Assembly (NCBI GenBank): GCA_015486075.1
Contig: WFSG01000041.1
Location: 1 to 64,000, forward strand
Source of the DNA: Deltaproteobacteria bacterium
Lineage (GTDB): Bacteria; Desulfobacterota; Desulfomonilia; UBA1062
DNA length: 64,000 nt
Direction: 5' to 3'
A program made the translations under genes and the position numbers. Position 1 is the stretch's first letter; every line of letters starts with the position of its first letter. Below are positions 43,189 through 53,411 of the stretch, piece after piece. Under the pieces are notes generated by a model that worked only from the letters and a program-made list of their open reading frames with translations, did not search any database and was not told the DNA's origin.

Positions 43189-44415
43189 TTAAAAGACCTC
43201 CTTGAACCAATGTTTCATTATCTCGAGGATCCTCTCAAGGATAGAAGATCCCTTGCTTCCGTAGTTGTAGTTGTTCCTCGAACTCTCATACAGACAGAGC
43301 CCTACGGCCGTTGAAAAAGCAGGGCTACTGACCAGCTCAACTAGACCGTTTACACCCCTAGGTATTCCCACCCTAACTGGCATGTGCAATATACTTTCAG
43401 CCAGTTCGGCAACCCCTTCCAGGGAACTTGTACCACCGGTGAGGACTAGACCCGCGGAGAGCTGGTCTGATATGCCCGTGTTTCTTATCTCCAGGTAAGC
43501 TAGCTTGAATAGCTCCTCCATCCTTGATTCAATGATCTCGGATAATACCCTTCGTGGTATCGTCCTGACCGTGTCACCGCCTATGGAAGGTACCTCGATT
43601 TGCTCTTCCCTAGAGACATTCGAGGAGATTGCCTGCCCGTACTTTATCTTAAGCCTCTCTGCCTCGGCAATTGGTGTCCTGAGCCCCACTGCAATGTCGT
43701 TTGTTACATGGTCACCGCCGAGGCCAAGAACAGCTGTGTGCCTTATGGATCCACCGTTGAATACGGCGATATCCGTTGTTCCACCGCCTATGTCCAGTAA
43801 TGCCACGCCAAGCTGCCTTTCATCCTGTGTGAGGACGGCTGCTGCAGATGCAATTTGCTGTAGAACTATATCCTGCAGGCCAAGCCCGGCTTTTTGTGCA
43901 CACTTTGTTATATTGCTTACCGCTGAAACTGATCCAGTGACTATGTGGACTCTGGCTTCAAGCCTTGAGCCTGCCATGCCAACAGGGTTTGCAATACCTG
44001 ATATGTCGTCCACAGCGAATTCCTGAGGTAAAACGTGGATTATCTCCACACCAACGGGTTTTGCAAAGTCCTTTGCCTGTTCAACTACCCTTTTTTTGTC
44101 AGCCTGTGTTATCTCGTCACCCTTGATCGCTATTACACCACTGGTGCTTATGCCCTGGATATGACCACCAGCAATACCGGTGTAGACCTCGTCAACCCTG
44201 ATTCCTGCCATTTTCTCTGCGTCTTCTACAGCATGTCTTATGGCATTTACCGTTTGCTCCATGTTCACTACAAGGCCCCGTCTCAGGCCCTTGGACTCAG
44301 AAAGGCCAAAACCTATTACTTCCAGTTTATCATCCTCTCCAAGTTCGGTGATAAGGCAACATATCTTTGTAGTGCCAATATCAAGCCCAACTATAATTCT
44401 GTCTCTTGAAGTCAT
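43189..44415 (-). CDS. ftsA: Cell division protein FtsA
   Basis: This 408-residue actin-like ATPase anchors FtsZ to the membrane. The N-terminal IIVGLDIGTTKICCLI, the ALLDIGGGTTDIAVF phosphate loop, and VLTGGTSSLEGV are present. The C-terminus (SILERILEIMKHWFKEVF) forms an amphipathic membrane-targeting helix. It begins five bases after ftsQ. Confidence 0.97.
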   Translation of the reverse strand: MTSRDRIIVGLDIGTTKICCLITELGEDDKLEVIGFGLSESKGLRRGLVVNMEQTVNAIRHAVEDAEKMAGIRVDEVYTGIAGGHIQGISTSGVIAIKGDEITQADKKRVVEQAKDFAKPVGVEIIHVLPQEFAVDDISGIANPVGMAGSRLEARVHIVTGSVSAVSNITKCAQKAGLGLQDIVLQQIASAAAVLTQDERQLGVALLDIGGGTTDIAVFNGGSIRHTAVLGLGGDHVTNDIAVGLRTPIAEAERLKIKYGQAISSNVSREEQIEVPSIGGDTVRTIPRRVLSEIIESRMEELFKLAYLEIRNTGISDQLSAGLVLTGGTSSLEGVAELAESILHMPVRVGIPRGVNGLVELVSSPAFSTAVGLCLYESSRNNYNYGSKGSSILERILEIMKHWFKEVF

Positions 44416-44420
44416 GAGAA

Positions 44421-45191
44421 CTATGCCCCCTTGCCAGAGAAGCTCAATACTACCTTATTGTCGAAGCCTAGATCCATACACATCCCCTCCCTTGGTCCCA
44501 ACCTCTTCATGACAATAAAAGCCCGCTTTATCCTGAACATATCTATTCCGTCCCATAACACTAGGCTAATCCTACCCCCAAGGTTTATAGTCGTCCTCAT
44601 ACCTGGCCCCAAGTCCACGCTACATACCTTGTAGCCCTGCTTTTCTATGGCCTGCACAGCCCCCGTCAGGGTCTTGAGAAATGATGCCCTGGTCTTAGCG
44701 GGTAGGTAATTTATGCCCTTAATGACAAGGCCCGTGAAGGATTTGGGTGCCAAGGCAAATACCTTACCTCCCGTTGACACTAGGTATTTTCTTCCGCCTA
44801 TTATTGCACAGGCCTCGGGCTTGTATTCCTGTATTCTTACAGTAACAGATGCAGGTATAAAACTCCTTGAGATACTGACGGACTTAATCCATGGGTATCT
44901 TTCAAGTCTTTCCTTTGCGAGTTCCATGTCCCATGAAAATATATTATCTCCCTTATCAAGATCGAGAATGGACATCACACGATCCTTCTTCACATGGGAA
45001 ATTCCATTAATTCTGATGGATCTTACCAGGAATACCTTTGACGTCGAGATGTATGCAAGTGCACATATACCTATTAGTACAATGGATATCGTTATGGAGA
45101 CCCATATGGACAGCTTCAGCAGGTCGTTTACATAGCCAAGTTTCTTTTTCTTTGACTTTGTTTTCTTTCTTTGTTTGAAGTCCTCAACCAA
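44421..45191 (-). CDS. ftsQ: Cell division protein FtsQ/DivIB
   Basis: This protein of about 256 residues has a basic N-terminus, one membrane helix (about 27-50), a POTRA domain (VRSIRINGISHVKKDRV) and a FtsQ beta domain ending KRLGPREGMCMDLGFDNKVV. It connects FtsL/FtsB to the division machine. The preferred start is TTG at 45191, nine bases after GAGGAGG. An ATG at 45209 lies upstream in frame but has no ribosome-binding site. Confidence 0.88.
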   Translation of the reverse strand: MVEDFKQRKKTKSKKKKLGYVNDLLKLSIWVSITISIVLIGICALAYISTSKVFLVRSIRINGISHVKKDRVMSILDLDKGDNIFSWDMELAKERLERYPWIKSVSISRSFIPASVTVRIQEYKPEACAIIGGRKYLVSTGGKVFALAPKSFTGLVIKGINYLPAKTRASFLKTLTGAVQAIEKQGYKVCSVDLGPGMRTTINLGGRISLVLWDGIDMFRIKRAFIVMKRLGPREGMCMDLGFDNKVVLSFSGKGA

Positions 45192-46020
45192 TGAGCCTGA
45201 CCTCCTCATCCAGGTCTACATGGAACTTGGATTTCACCCTTTGCTTTATTATGCCAATAAGTGTCCTTACATCGTTGGCGCTGGCGTCATTGTCGTTTAC
45301 TATAAAATTTGCATGTATGGGGGATACCACTGCACCGCCTATCCTGTAACCCTTTAGCCCAGCCTGCTCGATAAGATAACCGGCAGATGTGCCCTCAGGG
45401 TTTTTAAATACAGAACCACTAGTAAAACCCTTGGGCTGGTTTTTCCTTTTCTCAAGATAATCCCTTGCACGCCTCCACACATGTTCTAGGTCGGTGCGTT
45501 CAACCGCTAGTAAAGCACCTGTGATCACAGCATCATCGGGTAGATTCCCAGATCTGTAAGTTGGTAGGATGTCCTTTCTCTCCAGGCTGAAATTCCCTTT
45601 TTTGTCCGAGAGTTCGATGGATATAACGCTATCCATTATCCATTCGTCACGCGTACCTGCATTCATAGTGAGGGCTCCGCCGAGGCTGCCAGGTATACCT
45701 GAAAGAAATTCTATGCCAGTCAATCCCTTTTCCAAGCAGAATTTTAAGATCTCTGTGATTGGAGTCTTGGCCCCTGCATGTATGGCCTTGCCTTCAAGTT
45801 TTATAAAGGAGAAAGCCTCCCCTAGTTTGAGAATGGGTATGTCTATGGGCTTGTCTGCGAATATGGTATTGGTCCCTTCACCGAGTATGAAAAACCTGCG
45901 GTTAGTCGCAAGAAAACGTACAATATCACTCGCATCCTCTGCTATGAATACATCTGTTATATGCCCGCCACAATGTATTGATGTAATTTCCTTTGCGCTT
46001 ACATTATACAAATGCTTCAC
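45184..46020 (-). CDS. murB: UDP-N-acetylenolpyruvoylglucosamine reductase
   Basis: This FAD-dependent enzyme of 278 residues makes UDP-MurNAc. It has the FAD motif FILGEGTNTIF (FLGxGSN-like), the GIEFLSGIPGSLGGALTMNAG block, and SGSVFKNPEG with the catalytic Ser region. GTG at 46020 overlaps the murC stop as GTGA and is chosen over an upstream ATG (46056) inside murC. The short murB form (no extra loop) is normal for non-enteric bacteria. Confidence 0.94.
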   Translation of the reverse strand: MKHLYNVSAKEITSIHCGGHITDVFIAEDASDIVRFLATNRRFFILGEGTNTIFADKPIDIPILKLGEAFSFIKLEGKAIHAGAKTPITEILKFCLEKGLTGIEFLSGIPGSLGGALTMNAGTRDEWIMDSVISIELSDKKGNFSLERKDILPTYRSGNLPDDAVITGALLAVERTDLEHVWRRARDYLEKRKNQPKGFTSGSVFKNPEGTSAGYLIEQAGLKGYRIGGAVVSPIHANFIVNDNDASANDVRTLIGIIKQRVKSKFHVDLDEEVRLIG

Positions 46021-47387
46021 CCCAGTAGCTCCAGTAACCTTATGCCTTGTCTCCATATATCCCCAGCCCCAAGGAACACCACTATGTCGCCTGGCTTTAG
46101 TTCCTTGATTACGGTCTTGGGGATGTTGTCTTTTTCTTCTACGTAGTAGGCCGATCTATGTCCGTGTTCCTTTATGCTGTCCAAGAGTTTCATGGCTGAT
46201 ACACCGTCTATGGGTTTCTCAGATGCAGGGAATATATCCGTTAGGTAAAGTAGGGCAGCATCGTAGAACGCGGTAACAAAGTCGTCGAACAGGGCCTTTG
46301 TCCTCGAATAGCGATGTGGCTGGAACACGGCTACTATTCTCCTTCCCGGAAATCCAAGCCTTATAGCGTTCAGGGTATTCCTTATCTCTGTTGGGTGATG
46401 ACCGTAATCATCCATTACCATTATGCCTTTCTTTTCTCCCCTTACGTGGAATCTTCTTTGTACCCCCTTGAATTGCGAAAGGGCATCCTTGATGGTTCCA
46501 AAGGGGATCTCGAGTTGCATAGATACGGCAAGTGCTGCCATGGCATTCAGGCAGTTATGCATACCTGGGACTCCCATTTTGATCTCGCCCAGCATTTCAC
46601 TACCTTTGAAGGCATTGAACATTGATGTGGATTCCTTAAAACTTGCTGCCGTACACCTGTAGTCTGCCTGTGCACTCGTGCCGTATGTGATTACCTTTCT
46701 CTCTAGTTCTGGAAGTATTGACTGTATGTTCTCATCGTCCAGGCACACAACATCGAAACCATAGAAAGGCACCTTGTTGAGGAATGTCAAGTACGTAGAC
46801 TTGATATCGTCAAGGTCCGTGTAGCAGTCCATGTGTTCTTTCTCAATGTTTGTAACAACAGCCACTATTGGTGCCAGCTTGAGAAATGACCTGTCACTCT
46901 CGTCTGCCTCTGCCACGAGGATCTCGCTTTCTCCAAGTCTTGCGTTGGAATCGAAAAAGTCCAGTTTTCCACCTATCACGGCGGTTGGATCGAGTCCTGC
47001 CTTTGCCAGGATAGTCGCCAGCATGGATGTGGTGGTTGTCTTTCCGTGCGTACCTGCTACGGCAATGGAGTACTTCATGCGCATAAGCTCGGCAAGCATC
47101 TCTGCCCTTGGTATAACAGGTACACCCCTGTTTATTGCCTCTCTGCACTCGGGGTTATCCAGGCCTATAGCAGATGAATATACAACCACCTGTGAAGAGT
47201 GTATATTCTCAGGCCTATGGCCTATGCTTACCTTTGCCCCAAGGTGCCTGAGCCTTGCTATTATTTCTGAGTCCCTTATGTCAGAGCCGGAGACCTCGAA
47301 TCCCAGGTTCAGGAGTAACTCGGCTATGCCACTCATACCTATGCCACCTATACCCACGAAGTGTATTCTCCTGATACCGTCAAACAC
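46017..47387 (-). CDS. murC: UDP-N-acetylmuramate-L-alanine ligase
   Basis: This 456-residue Mur ligase adds L-Ala to UDP-MurNAc. Key motifs are VGIGGIGMSGIAELL (UDP site), the ATP loop GTHGKTTTTSML (about 111-122), EADESDRSFL, and HHPTEIRNTL. GTG at 47387 is preferred on ribosome-binding-site spacing. A TTG six bases upstream (47393) is an alternative that overlaps murG by 14 bases. Confidence 0.95.
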   Translation of the reverse strand: MFDGIRRIHFVGIGGIGMSGIAELLLNLGFEVSGSDIRDSEIIARLRHLGAKVSIGHRPENIHSSQVVVYSSAIGLDNPECREAINRGVPVIPRAEMLAELMRMKYSIAVAGTHGKTTTTSMLATILAKAGLDPTAVIGGKLDFFDSNARLGESEILVAEADESDRSFLKLAPIVAVVTNIEKEHMDCYTDLDDIKSTYLTFLNKVPFYGFDVVCLDDENIQSILPELERKVITYGTSAQADYRCTAASFKESTSMFNAFKGSEMLGEIKMGVPGMHNCLNAMAALAVSMQLEIPFGTIKDALSQFKGVQRRFHVRGEKKGIMVMDDYGHHPTEIRNTLNAIRLGFPGRRIVAVFQPHRYSRTKALFDDFVTAFYDAALLYLTDIFPASEKPIDGVSAMKLLDSIKEHGHRSAYYVEEKDNIPKTVIKELKPGDIVVFLGAGDIWRQGIRLLELLG

Positions 47388-48450
47388 GAACAATCTCCTC
47401 CACGATCCTTGTTGATCCGTTAGCCGTAAATAGCATACCCATTGCCCTTGATGCCATCTTCAATCCCCTGGTGTCCTTTATTCTATGCTCGATCTCGTTT
47501 GCCAGCCTCTCTGGCGAGAGTTCAGGCTCTGGTATGACCCACCCACCTCCACAGGATGCAACGTATCTGGCATTTACCATCTGGTGATTATCCGCTGCAA
47601 AGGGGTAGGGTATCATTATGGCAGGGATTGAACAGGCCATGAGTTCAGTTAGCGTGATAGCCCCTGCCCTGCATACAGCCAGCCTAGAGTCCCTGTACAC
47701 CTGTGCAATGTCATCAATGAAATCAAAGATCCGTGCATCTATGGACATTTCTTTGTAACCCTGTATAACCCATTCATAATCACGTGGCCCTGTCTGGTGT
47801 ATTACGGGCAGACTAATGCCGTTGTCTCTGCATATTCTCAGTGCATCGAGGACTACACGGTTGATCCTGGTTGCACCGAGGCTTCCACCCATAACGAGTA
47901 GAGAAGTAGCATTCGGCCTGTCCTTAATATGGTTTAGTGCTTCTATGTTTTTTCTTATGGGATTTCCTGTGACCACCGATTTACCTCTGGGGAAGAAACC
48001 ATTGGCACCTTCCATGCCTAGGAATACCTTATGCACCATTTTCCCAAGTATCCTGTTTGCCAGGCCGGGTATGGCATTTTGTTCCTGTATGGCACACTTT
48101 GCTCCAGAGACAAGGCCTGCCAAAACGACAATGCCGGTTATGTAACCACCTGTACCTATAACCCAATCAGGCTTGAAGCGCCTGATTGTACTAAGCACAT
48201 TTAGGAATGCCTTGATATCCAGGTAAAGTGCCCTCGCGATTTCTTTTTTAGTCTTCTTGCCCCTGATCCCTTCTGTTTTCAATGTCATGAATTCGATTGA
48301 GTATTTTCTTGCAACAGTTTCTTCCAGGCCCCTGTCAGTACCCACAAAGAGTATTTGAGAACTAGGTAACCTCTCACGCAAGGCCTCTACAATGGATACG
48401 GCTGGCATTACGTGACCGCCTGTACCACCTGCTGTGATAAGGATTTTCAA
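47380..48450 (-). CDS. murG: Undecaprenyl-PP-MurNAc-pentapeptide GlcNAc transferase
   Basis: This 356-residue GT28 transferase makes lipid II at the inner face of the membrane. It opens KILITAGGTGGHVMPAVSI and contains GTGGYITGIVV, MGGSLGATRIN and the GAITLTELMACSIPAIMIPYP acceptor region. The start is TTG at 48450 after AGGAGG, overlapping the ftsW stop as TTGA. A longer frame upstream, inside ftsW, lacks MurG features and is discarded. Confidence 0.95.
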   Translation of the reverse strand: MKILITAGGTGGHVMPAVSIVEALRERLPSSQILFVGTDRGLEETVARKYSIEFMTLKTEGIRGKKTKKEIARALYLDIKAFLNVLSTIRRFKPDWVIGTGGYITGIVVLAGLVSGAKCAIQEQNAIPGLANRILGKMVHKVFLGMEGANGFFPRGKSVVTGNPIRKNIEALNHIKDRPNATSLLVMGGSLGATRINRVVLDALRICRDNGISLPVIHQTGPRDYEWVIQGYKEMSIDARIFDFIDDIAQVYRDSRLAVCRAGAITLTELMACSIPAIMIPYPFAADNHQMVNARYVASCGGGWVIPEPELSPERLANEIEHRIKDTRGLKMASRAMGMLFTANGSTRIVEEIVRV

Positions 48451-49568
48451 ATCCTTGACCTCCTGGACACGGATAGTATAATACCCGATGCAACCGATAC
48501 CATTAGCATAGCAGACCCACCGTAGCTGAAGAATGGTAATGCCATTCCAGTAGTGGGTAGTATCGACATGGTTACTCCCATGTTTATTATGGCCTGTAAC
48601 CCTATGAATGTACACGATGCAATCACTAAGTAGAATCCAAAGGAGTCTTTGGTTGCAAGTGCAATGAAAAATGCCCTCCATATCCATATGCAGAAGAGTG
48701 CTATTACAACTAATACCCCAAGCAGGCCGAGCTCTTCACCTATAACAGAAAATATGAAGTCAGTATGTGGTGCAGGTAGATAGAACAGCTTCTGCGTGCC
48801 TTCACCAAGCCCTACACCCAGTAGGCCGCCCTTTGCAAAGGCCAGCATGGAATGGACTATCTGGTAACCAGTGTTTTGAATATGGGACCAAGGGTCGAGG
48901 AAGGCAGTAAGCCTATTCCTCCTATACGGGGCGCTCAAAAGCATCAACACGACGATGGGAAGGCTACCCGATCCAATGAGGAATAGGTGTTTCCATCTCA
49001 TGCCTGCTATGAAGAGCATTGTCATTGCCCAGATCAGGAGTAATGCTGCCGTGCCGAAGTCAGGCTCCAGAAATATGAAAATCGCCGCTGTACCGGTTAT
49101 AATCAATATGGGTAAAACCCCCACGGAGAATTTCCCAATAGATTTAGATTTCCTGGCAAGGAAGTGACTGATGAAAAGTATCAATACTATCTTCATCAAC
49201 TCGGATGACTGGAACGTAAATCCCATGATACTTATCCATCTCCTGGCATTTCCTCCTCTCACGCCTATGCCTGGTATGAAGCACAAAAACAGAGAAGTGA
49301 AGCCTGCTAGAACTGCAAGGTAGGCAAGGGTTTTCGAATTCAACTTACGGTAGTCCAGTTGCATTAGCGAGAACATGATACCTATGCCTATGCTCAGGTG
49401 TATCAGGTGTCTTACCATGTAGTACGCGCCTGAGTTCGATATCTCCCTGGACACGCAGAAACTGGCCGAGTAGACCATGATTGCACCCAGTGAAAGCAGT
49501 GAAAGTGTTACCACCAAGAATATAAGATCGCAGTCTAATTCTTTTTCGTCAACCTGTCTCTTACGCAT
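48447..49568 (-). CDS. ftsW: SEDS peptidoglycan polymerase FtsW
   Basis: This 373-residue polytopic protein of the SEDS family has about ten helices, the GARRWI-like GGNARRWISIMGFTFQSSELMK segment, LEPDFGTAALL, and the terminal TTGMALPFFSYGGSAML. FtsW polymerises septal glycan together with FtsI. It overlaps murD by 34 bases and murG by three. Confidence 0.95.
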   Translation of the reverse strand: MRKRQVDEKELDCDLIFLVVTLSLLSLGAIMVYSASFCVSREISNSGAYYMVRHLIHLSIGIGIMFSLMQLDYRKLNSKTLAYLAVLAGFTSLFLCFIPGIGVRGGNARRWISIMGFTFQSSELMKIVLILFISHFLARKSKSIGKFSVGVLPILIITGTAAIFIFLEPDFGTAALLLIWAMTMLFIAGMRWKHLFLIGSGSLPIVVLMLLSAPYRRNRLTAFLDPWSHIQNTGYQIVHSMLAFAKGGLLGVGLGEGTQKLFYLPAPHTDFIFSVIGEELGLLGVLVVIALFCIWIWRAFFIALATKDSFGFYLVIASCTFIGLQAIINMGVTMSILPTTGMALPFFSYGGSAMLMVSVASGIILSVSRRSRI

Positions 49569-50824
49569 TTTGCAAATATATCCCCCCTGTGTTCATAATT
49601 TCTGAACATATCAAAACTAGAGCAGCCTGGGCTTAGAAGCACCGTATCACCAGTGGACGCTGTCTCAATTGCTTGCACGACCGCGTCCTCCATGCCTTCT
49701 GCCATGTATGTGTCAACAAAGCGTGATACCTCCTTTGCTATTCTTGGCCTTGCTTCCCCCATGACGATTGCTTTCTTTATCAGGGGTGCAAACCTTTGAG
49801 CAATACTGGAGAAATCACCACCCTTGTCCTTTCCACCAAGAATCAAAACCACTCTTGATCCAATATCTTCCAGGGCCTTCTCAACAGCTCCTACGTTGGT
49901 TGCCTTTGAATCATCTATGAAGCGTATACCTCCCATTTCTGCTATTAACTCGAACCTGTGTCTAATCCCTCTGAATCTCCTGAAGACTTCTTCCATAACC
50001 TCAGTGGATGCTCCTAGGAAACGGGTTACAAGGGCAGAGGCCATCATATCCTCGACTAGGCCTTTACTTCTGATCCTCGCGTGCTTTAATGATGGGCCTT
50101 TTCCCTCTATCTCCCCGTAGAAATAGATATCTCCATCCTTCAAGTATGCGCCTGAGGTCCTTGTACCTTTGAAGGGGGCAAACCCGGCCGTAACATTGGC
50201 AAGCTTGATCTCTTTTAGGTATGGATCATCATCGTTTATCACAGCAATATCATCTGTACACTGGTTCTGGAATATCTTCATCTTTTGCGATGTGTATTCC
50301 TCCATGTCTTTGTAGCGGTCCAGGTGGTCAGGGCTAAGGTTAAGACATACCGCAATAAAGGGTCTGAACTCTTCTATCCACTCGAGTTGGAATGAGCTTA
50401 CCTCTGCTACAACGATCTCTGGATCAGCCCCAACAAGGCTGATAAGTGGGGGTGATATGTTACCCCCTAGACCTACGTCGAGTCCGGATGCGTTGAGTAT
50501 CGAGTGAATAAGGGTTACTGTCGTTGTCTTGCCGTTTGTGCCGGTTACACCTATAATTTTCCCATGCAACAGCCTGGATGCAATCTCTATTTCAGAGGCG
50601 ATTTTCTTTGCCCTCAAGAGAAGGGGATGATGCCTTGGTATACCTGGGCTAGGGATAACGAGTTCTGCCCAGTCGATATCACTGGGTTCGATCGGCTTTA
50701 CAGGTATATCCATGTCTTTAAAGGGCATGATCTCATCCACTAGTCTTACTTCATGGCCTTGTCTTTTCATCTCCCTTGCGGTTGATATACCTGTGCTCCC
50801 TGTACCCCAGACAAGTATTCGCAC
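49535..50824 (-). CDS. murD: UDP-N-acetylmuramoyl-L-alanine-D-glutamate ligase
   Basis: This 429-residue Mur ligase adds D-Glu. Motifs include WGTGSTGISTAREM at the N-terminus, VTGTNGKTTTVTLIHS (about 94-109), HRFELIAEMGGIRFIDDSKATN, and LSPGCSSFDMF. The start is GTG at 50824, directly abutting the stop of a 41-codon ORF (TAAGTG). Confidence 0.95.
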   Translation of the reverse strand: MRILVWGTGSTGISTAREMKRQGHEVRLVDEIMPFKDMDIPVKPIEPSDIDWAELVIPSPGIPRHHPLLLRAKKIASEIEIASRLLHGKIIGVTGTNGKTTTVTLIHSILNASGLDVGLGGNISPPLISLVGADPEIVVAEVSSFQLEWIEEFRPFIAVCLNLSPDHLDRYKDMEEYTSQKMKIFQNQCTDDIAVINDDDPYLKEIKLANVTAGFAPFKGTRTSGAYLKDGDIYFYGEIEGKGPSLKHARIRSKGLVEDMMASALVTRFLGASTEVMEEVFRRFRGIRHRFELIAEMGGIRFIDDSKATNVGAVEKALEDIGSRVVLILGGKDKGGDFSSIAQRFAPLIKKAIVMGEARPRIAKEVSRFVDTYMAEGMEDAVVQAIETASTGDTVLLSPGCSSFDMFRNYEHRGDIFAKCVRDRLTKKN

Positions 50825-50950
50825 TTATTTCATCCTCTCAAGCCCTTGGTATATCTTTAGCAGAAAACTTAACATGCCCTGATCCCCGTTCATCATATAG
50901 AAGATGAGTACCTTTTGAAGCCTCTCTATTGCCTCTTTGATTTCCTCCAT
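50825..50950 (-). CDS. 41-residue ORF between mraY and murD
   Basis: An ATG (50950) behind GAGGTAAG opens a frame that stops exactly before the murD GTG. The peptide starts MEEIKEAIERLQKVLIFYMM, then NGDQGMLSFLLKIYQGLERMK. It reads as two amphipathic helices joined by an NGDQG turn, with no cysteines. Its codon style (AGG, ATA, AAG) matches the neighbours, it fills a gap that would otherwise be 132 bases in a cluster with almost no gaps, and it would couple to murD. I know no such dcw gene. Confidence 0.6.
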   Translation of the reverse strand: MEEIKEAIERLQKVLIFYMMNGDQGMLSFLLKIYQGLERMK

Positions 50951-50956
50951 TTTTAC

Positions 50957-52036
50957 TTACCTCAGTTTTAAAGTGCTTATTGCGACCATTGCAAGGAATA
51001 TGGATATTATCCAGAACCTTACAATGATCTTTGGTTCAGCCCAGCCCTTTAGCTCGAAGTGGTGATGTATGGGTGCCATCTTGAATATTCTTTTGCCGTT
51101 GGTTACCTTGAAGAAGGATACCTGGAGTATCACGGAGATAACTTCAAGCACGAATATACCACCTACCACTACGAGCAGTATTTCCTGCTTGGTTATGACC
51201 GCTATGGCACCAATAACGCCTCCCAAGGCCAGGGATCCAACATCACCCATGAATATCTGGGCAGGATATGTGTTATACCAGAGAAAGCCCAACCCTGCCC
51301 CAACTATGGAGCCTAGGAAGATGCACAGTTCGCCCACACCTGGTATGAAAGGAAACTGCAGGTAGCTGGCCGCTTTGAAGTTGCCTGCCACATAGGCAAA
51401 GACTAGGTATGTGGCGGCTGCTATTGTACACGGGCCTATGGCAAGGCCGTCCAACCCATCAGTCAGGTTTACGGCATTTGCACTGCCTACTATAACCAGG
51501 GTTACGAATAGGATATAGAATGAACCTAGGTTAGGGTGTAGGTGCTTCAGGAACGGTATGACAATAGATGTGTCGAAGCCAGGTATGGTGACAAGAGTGT
51601 ACCCAACTATTCCTGCGATGATGAACTCAAGGGTCAGCCTTACAAGACCCGGTATGCCAGACATATTACCTTTTACCGTTTTCATGTAGTCATCAGTGAG
51701 CCCGATTAGGCCGTAACTTACCAGTACGAGAATACCGAGCCAGGTATAGATGTCAGCTAGATCAACCCATAATAAGGTTGCAATGAGTATTGCAGATATA
51801 ATGAGTATACCACCCATTGTAGGCGTGCCTGATTTTCCCCTATGTGTAGTGGGAGTGTAGCCGTTTATTCTCTCTCCCAGGTGATATTTCTTAAGCTTTC
51901 TTATTGTCCACGGTCCTAGCAACAAGCATATGCTAAGGGACGTGATCGTGGCGTATATGCTTCTGAAGGTTATATACTTGAATACGTTGAATATGCTTGA
52001 GTGTGTATGAAGTGGGTACAGGAGATGATACAGCAT
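50957..52036 (-). CDS. mraY: Phospho-MurNAc-pentapeptide transferase MraY
   Basis: This 359-residue membrane enzyme makes lipid I. It shows [29 protein letters not shown] (catalytic DD), [16 protein letters not shown], and the C-terminal [18 protein letters not shown] with the HHH motif. About ten helices are expected. It follows murF by two bases. Confidence 0.97.
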   Translation of the reverse strand: MLYHLLYPLHTHSSIFNVFKYITFRSIYATITSLSICLLLGPWTIRKLKKYHLGERINGYTPTTHRGKSGTPTMGGILIISAILIATLLWVDLADIYTWLGILVLVSYGLIGLTDDYMKTVKGNMSGIPGLVRLTLEFIIAGIVGYTLVTIPGFDTSIVIPFLKHLHPNLGSFYILFVTLVIVGSANAVNLTDGLDGLAIGPCTIAAATYLVFAYVAGNFKAASYLQFPFIPGVGELCIFLGSIVGAGLGFLWYNTYPAQIFMGDVGSLALGGVIGAIAVITKQEILLVVVGGIFVLEVISVILQVSFFKVTNGKRIFKMAPIHHHFELKGWAEPKIIVRFWIISIFLAMVAISTLKLR

Positions 52037-52038
52037 GC

Positions 52039-53406
52039 TCAGGCCACCGCCTTGAGATAGCCTACTATTCTATCAAGTTGCACTGCCCTAGATGCCTTGA
52101 CCAGGACAACTGCATCCTTGTCCAGGGTATTGGACATGAGCTCTTTTACATCTTCAATACCATCCGCCTTGAATACAGAGGATGCATCCATGCCTTCTGA
52201 GATTGCAGATTCTGTAACAAGGTCGGCAAACTTTCCTGTTACTATAAGTCTGTCAACACCACTGAATGCAACCCACCTGCCGAGCTGTTCATGCCAGTAG
52301 TATGAATCGTTCCCGAGCTCTAGCATGTCGCCAAGCACGGCTACCTTGAAGGTATGTGGGAAGTCTTTGAGTATATCTAGAGCAGCCTTCATTGATGCAG
52401 GGTTTGCATTGTAACTGTCATCTATGATGGTAAGTGCATCTGATACGATTACCTCCATGCGGCTCCCTGGGAAACCAGCATTCTCGATGCCGTAGGCAAT
52501 TGCCTCCGTATCTATTCCCAGTGCAATGGCTGAAGCAGACGCGGCGAGTGCATTCATAATGTTATGCATACCTGGAATGCCGACCTTTATTCTTACATCC
52601 TTTCCAGCTATGTCTGCTATGAACGTGCTACCTTGAATGTTGTTAGAGATGATATTTCTTACCCTGACATCTGTGTTCTCAGACAGAGAAAAGGTGATGC
52701 TGTCGAGGGATTTAGGTACTTCCATCCTGTCCATGTAATCCAGGTAAGGGTTGAAAACAGCCACACCATCAGGGAGTGTGTTTCTGAAGATAGCCTGTTT
52801 TTCATTTATAATCCCATCAATGGTTTTAAGACCGTTTAGATGGGCAGGGGATATGTTGGTTATAATGGATATGCTTGGGCGTGCAATGGAGGAGAGCCTT
52901 TCTATTTCTCCGGGCCTGTTTGTTCCCATCTCAACGACAGCAAAATCGTGGTTTCTTGTAAGCTTGAGTAGCGTTAGTGGAACTCCTACGAGATTGTTAA
53001 AATTCTTTTCTGTCTTAAGGCATTCTCCTTCGGTAGATAATATGGACGCTACAAATTCCTTGACCGTTGTCTTTCCTGTGGAACCTGTTATCCCAACGAC
53101 AGGTAGGTTGAATCTTGCCCTCAGGTAATGGGCCAAATCTCCCAGGGCAATTAAAGTGTCTTTTACAGATATCACGGTACCGGGGTAGTCCATGGATGCA
53201 TCCATTACAAGGGCCCCCCTTGCTCCCCTTAAGAATGCATCTCTGATGAATGCATGGGCGTCGTGATGTTCTCCTTTTAGTGCTATGAATAACTCACCCT
53301 GGGCAATGCTGCGCGTATCCGTTGATATTCCGGTGAATTCAATATCCTGCTGACCAGAGATAAGGATGCCGCCCGTTGCAGCAATTATATCATCTAGGGT
53401 CCACAT
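52039..53406 (-). CDS. murF: UDP-MurNAc-tripeptide D-Ala-D-Ala ligase
   Basis: This 455-residue Mur ligase adds D-Ala-D-Ala. It has [19 protein letters not shown] (ATP loop), [32 protein letters not shown], and [13 protein letters not shown] 53406 follows the murE stop by five bases. The frame also extends upstream into murE, but that part carries no family features. Confidence 0.95.
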   Translation of the reverse strand: MWTLDDIIAATGGILISGQQDIEFTGISTDTRSIAQGELFIALKGEHHDAHAFIRDAFLRGARGALVMDASMDYPGTVISVKDTLIALGDLAHYLRARFNLPVVGITGSTGKTTVKEFVASILSTEGECLKTEKNFNNLVGVPLTLLKLTRNHDFAVVEMGTNRPGEIERLSSIARPSISIITNISPAHLNGLKTIDGIINEKQAIFRNTLPDGVAVFNPYLDYMDRMEVPKSLDSITFSLSENTDVRVRNIISNNIQGSTFIADIAGKDVRIKVGIPGMHNIMNALAASASAIALGIDTEAIAYGIENAGFPGSRMEVIVSDALTIIDDSYNANPASMKAALDILKDFPHTFKVAVLGDMLELGNDSYYWHEQLGRWVAFSGVDRLIVTGKFADLVTESAISEGMDASSVFKADGIEDVKELMSNTLDKDAVVLVKASRAVQLDRIVGYLKAVA

Positions 53407-53411
53407 CAGTT

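Noticed and set aside
42346-43314. 322-codon open frame antisense to ftsZ
   Set aside because: It is a shadow of the ftsZ/ftsA codons on the other strand. The Ser/Pro-rich composition is typical of antisense frames, and FtsZ and FtsA are unmistakable on the minus strand.
48451-48687. N-terminal extension of the murG frame into ftsW
   Set aside because: The extra 79 residues lack MurG features and lie over FtsW codons. A TTG start with AGGAGG at 48450 fits the family start exactly.
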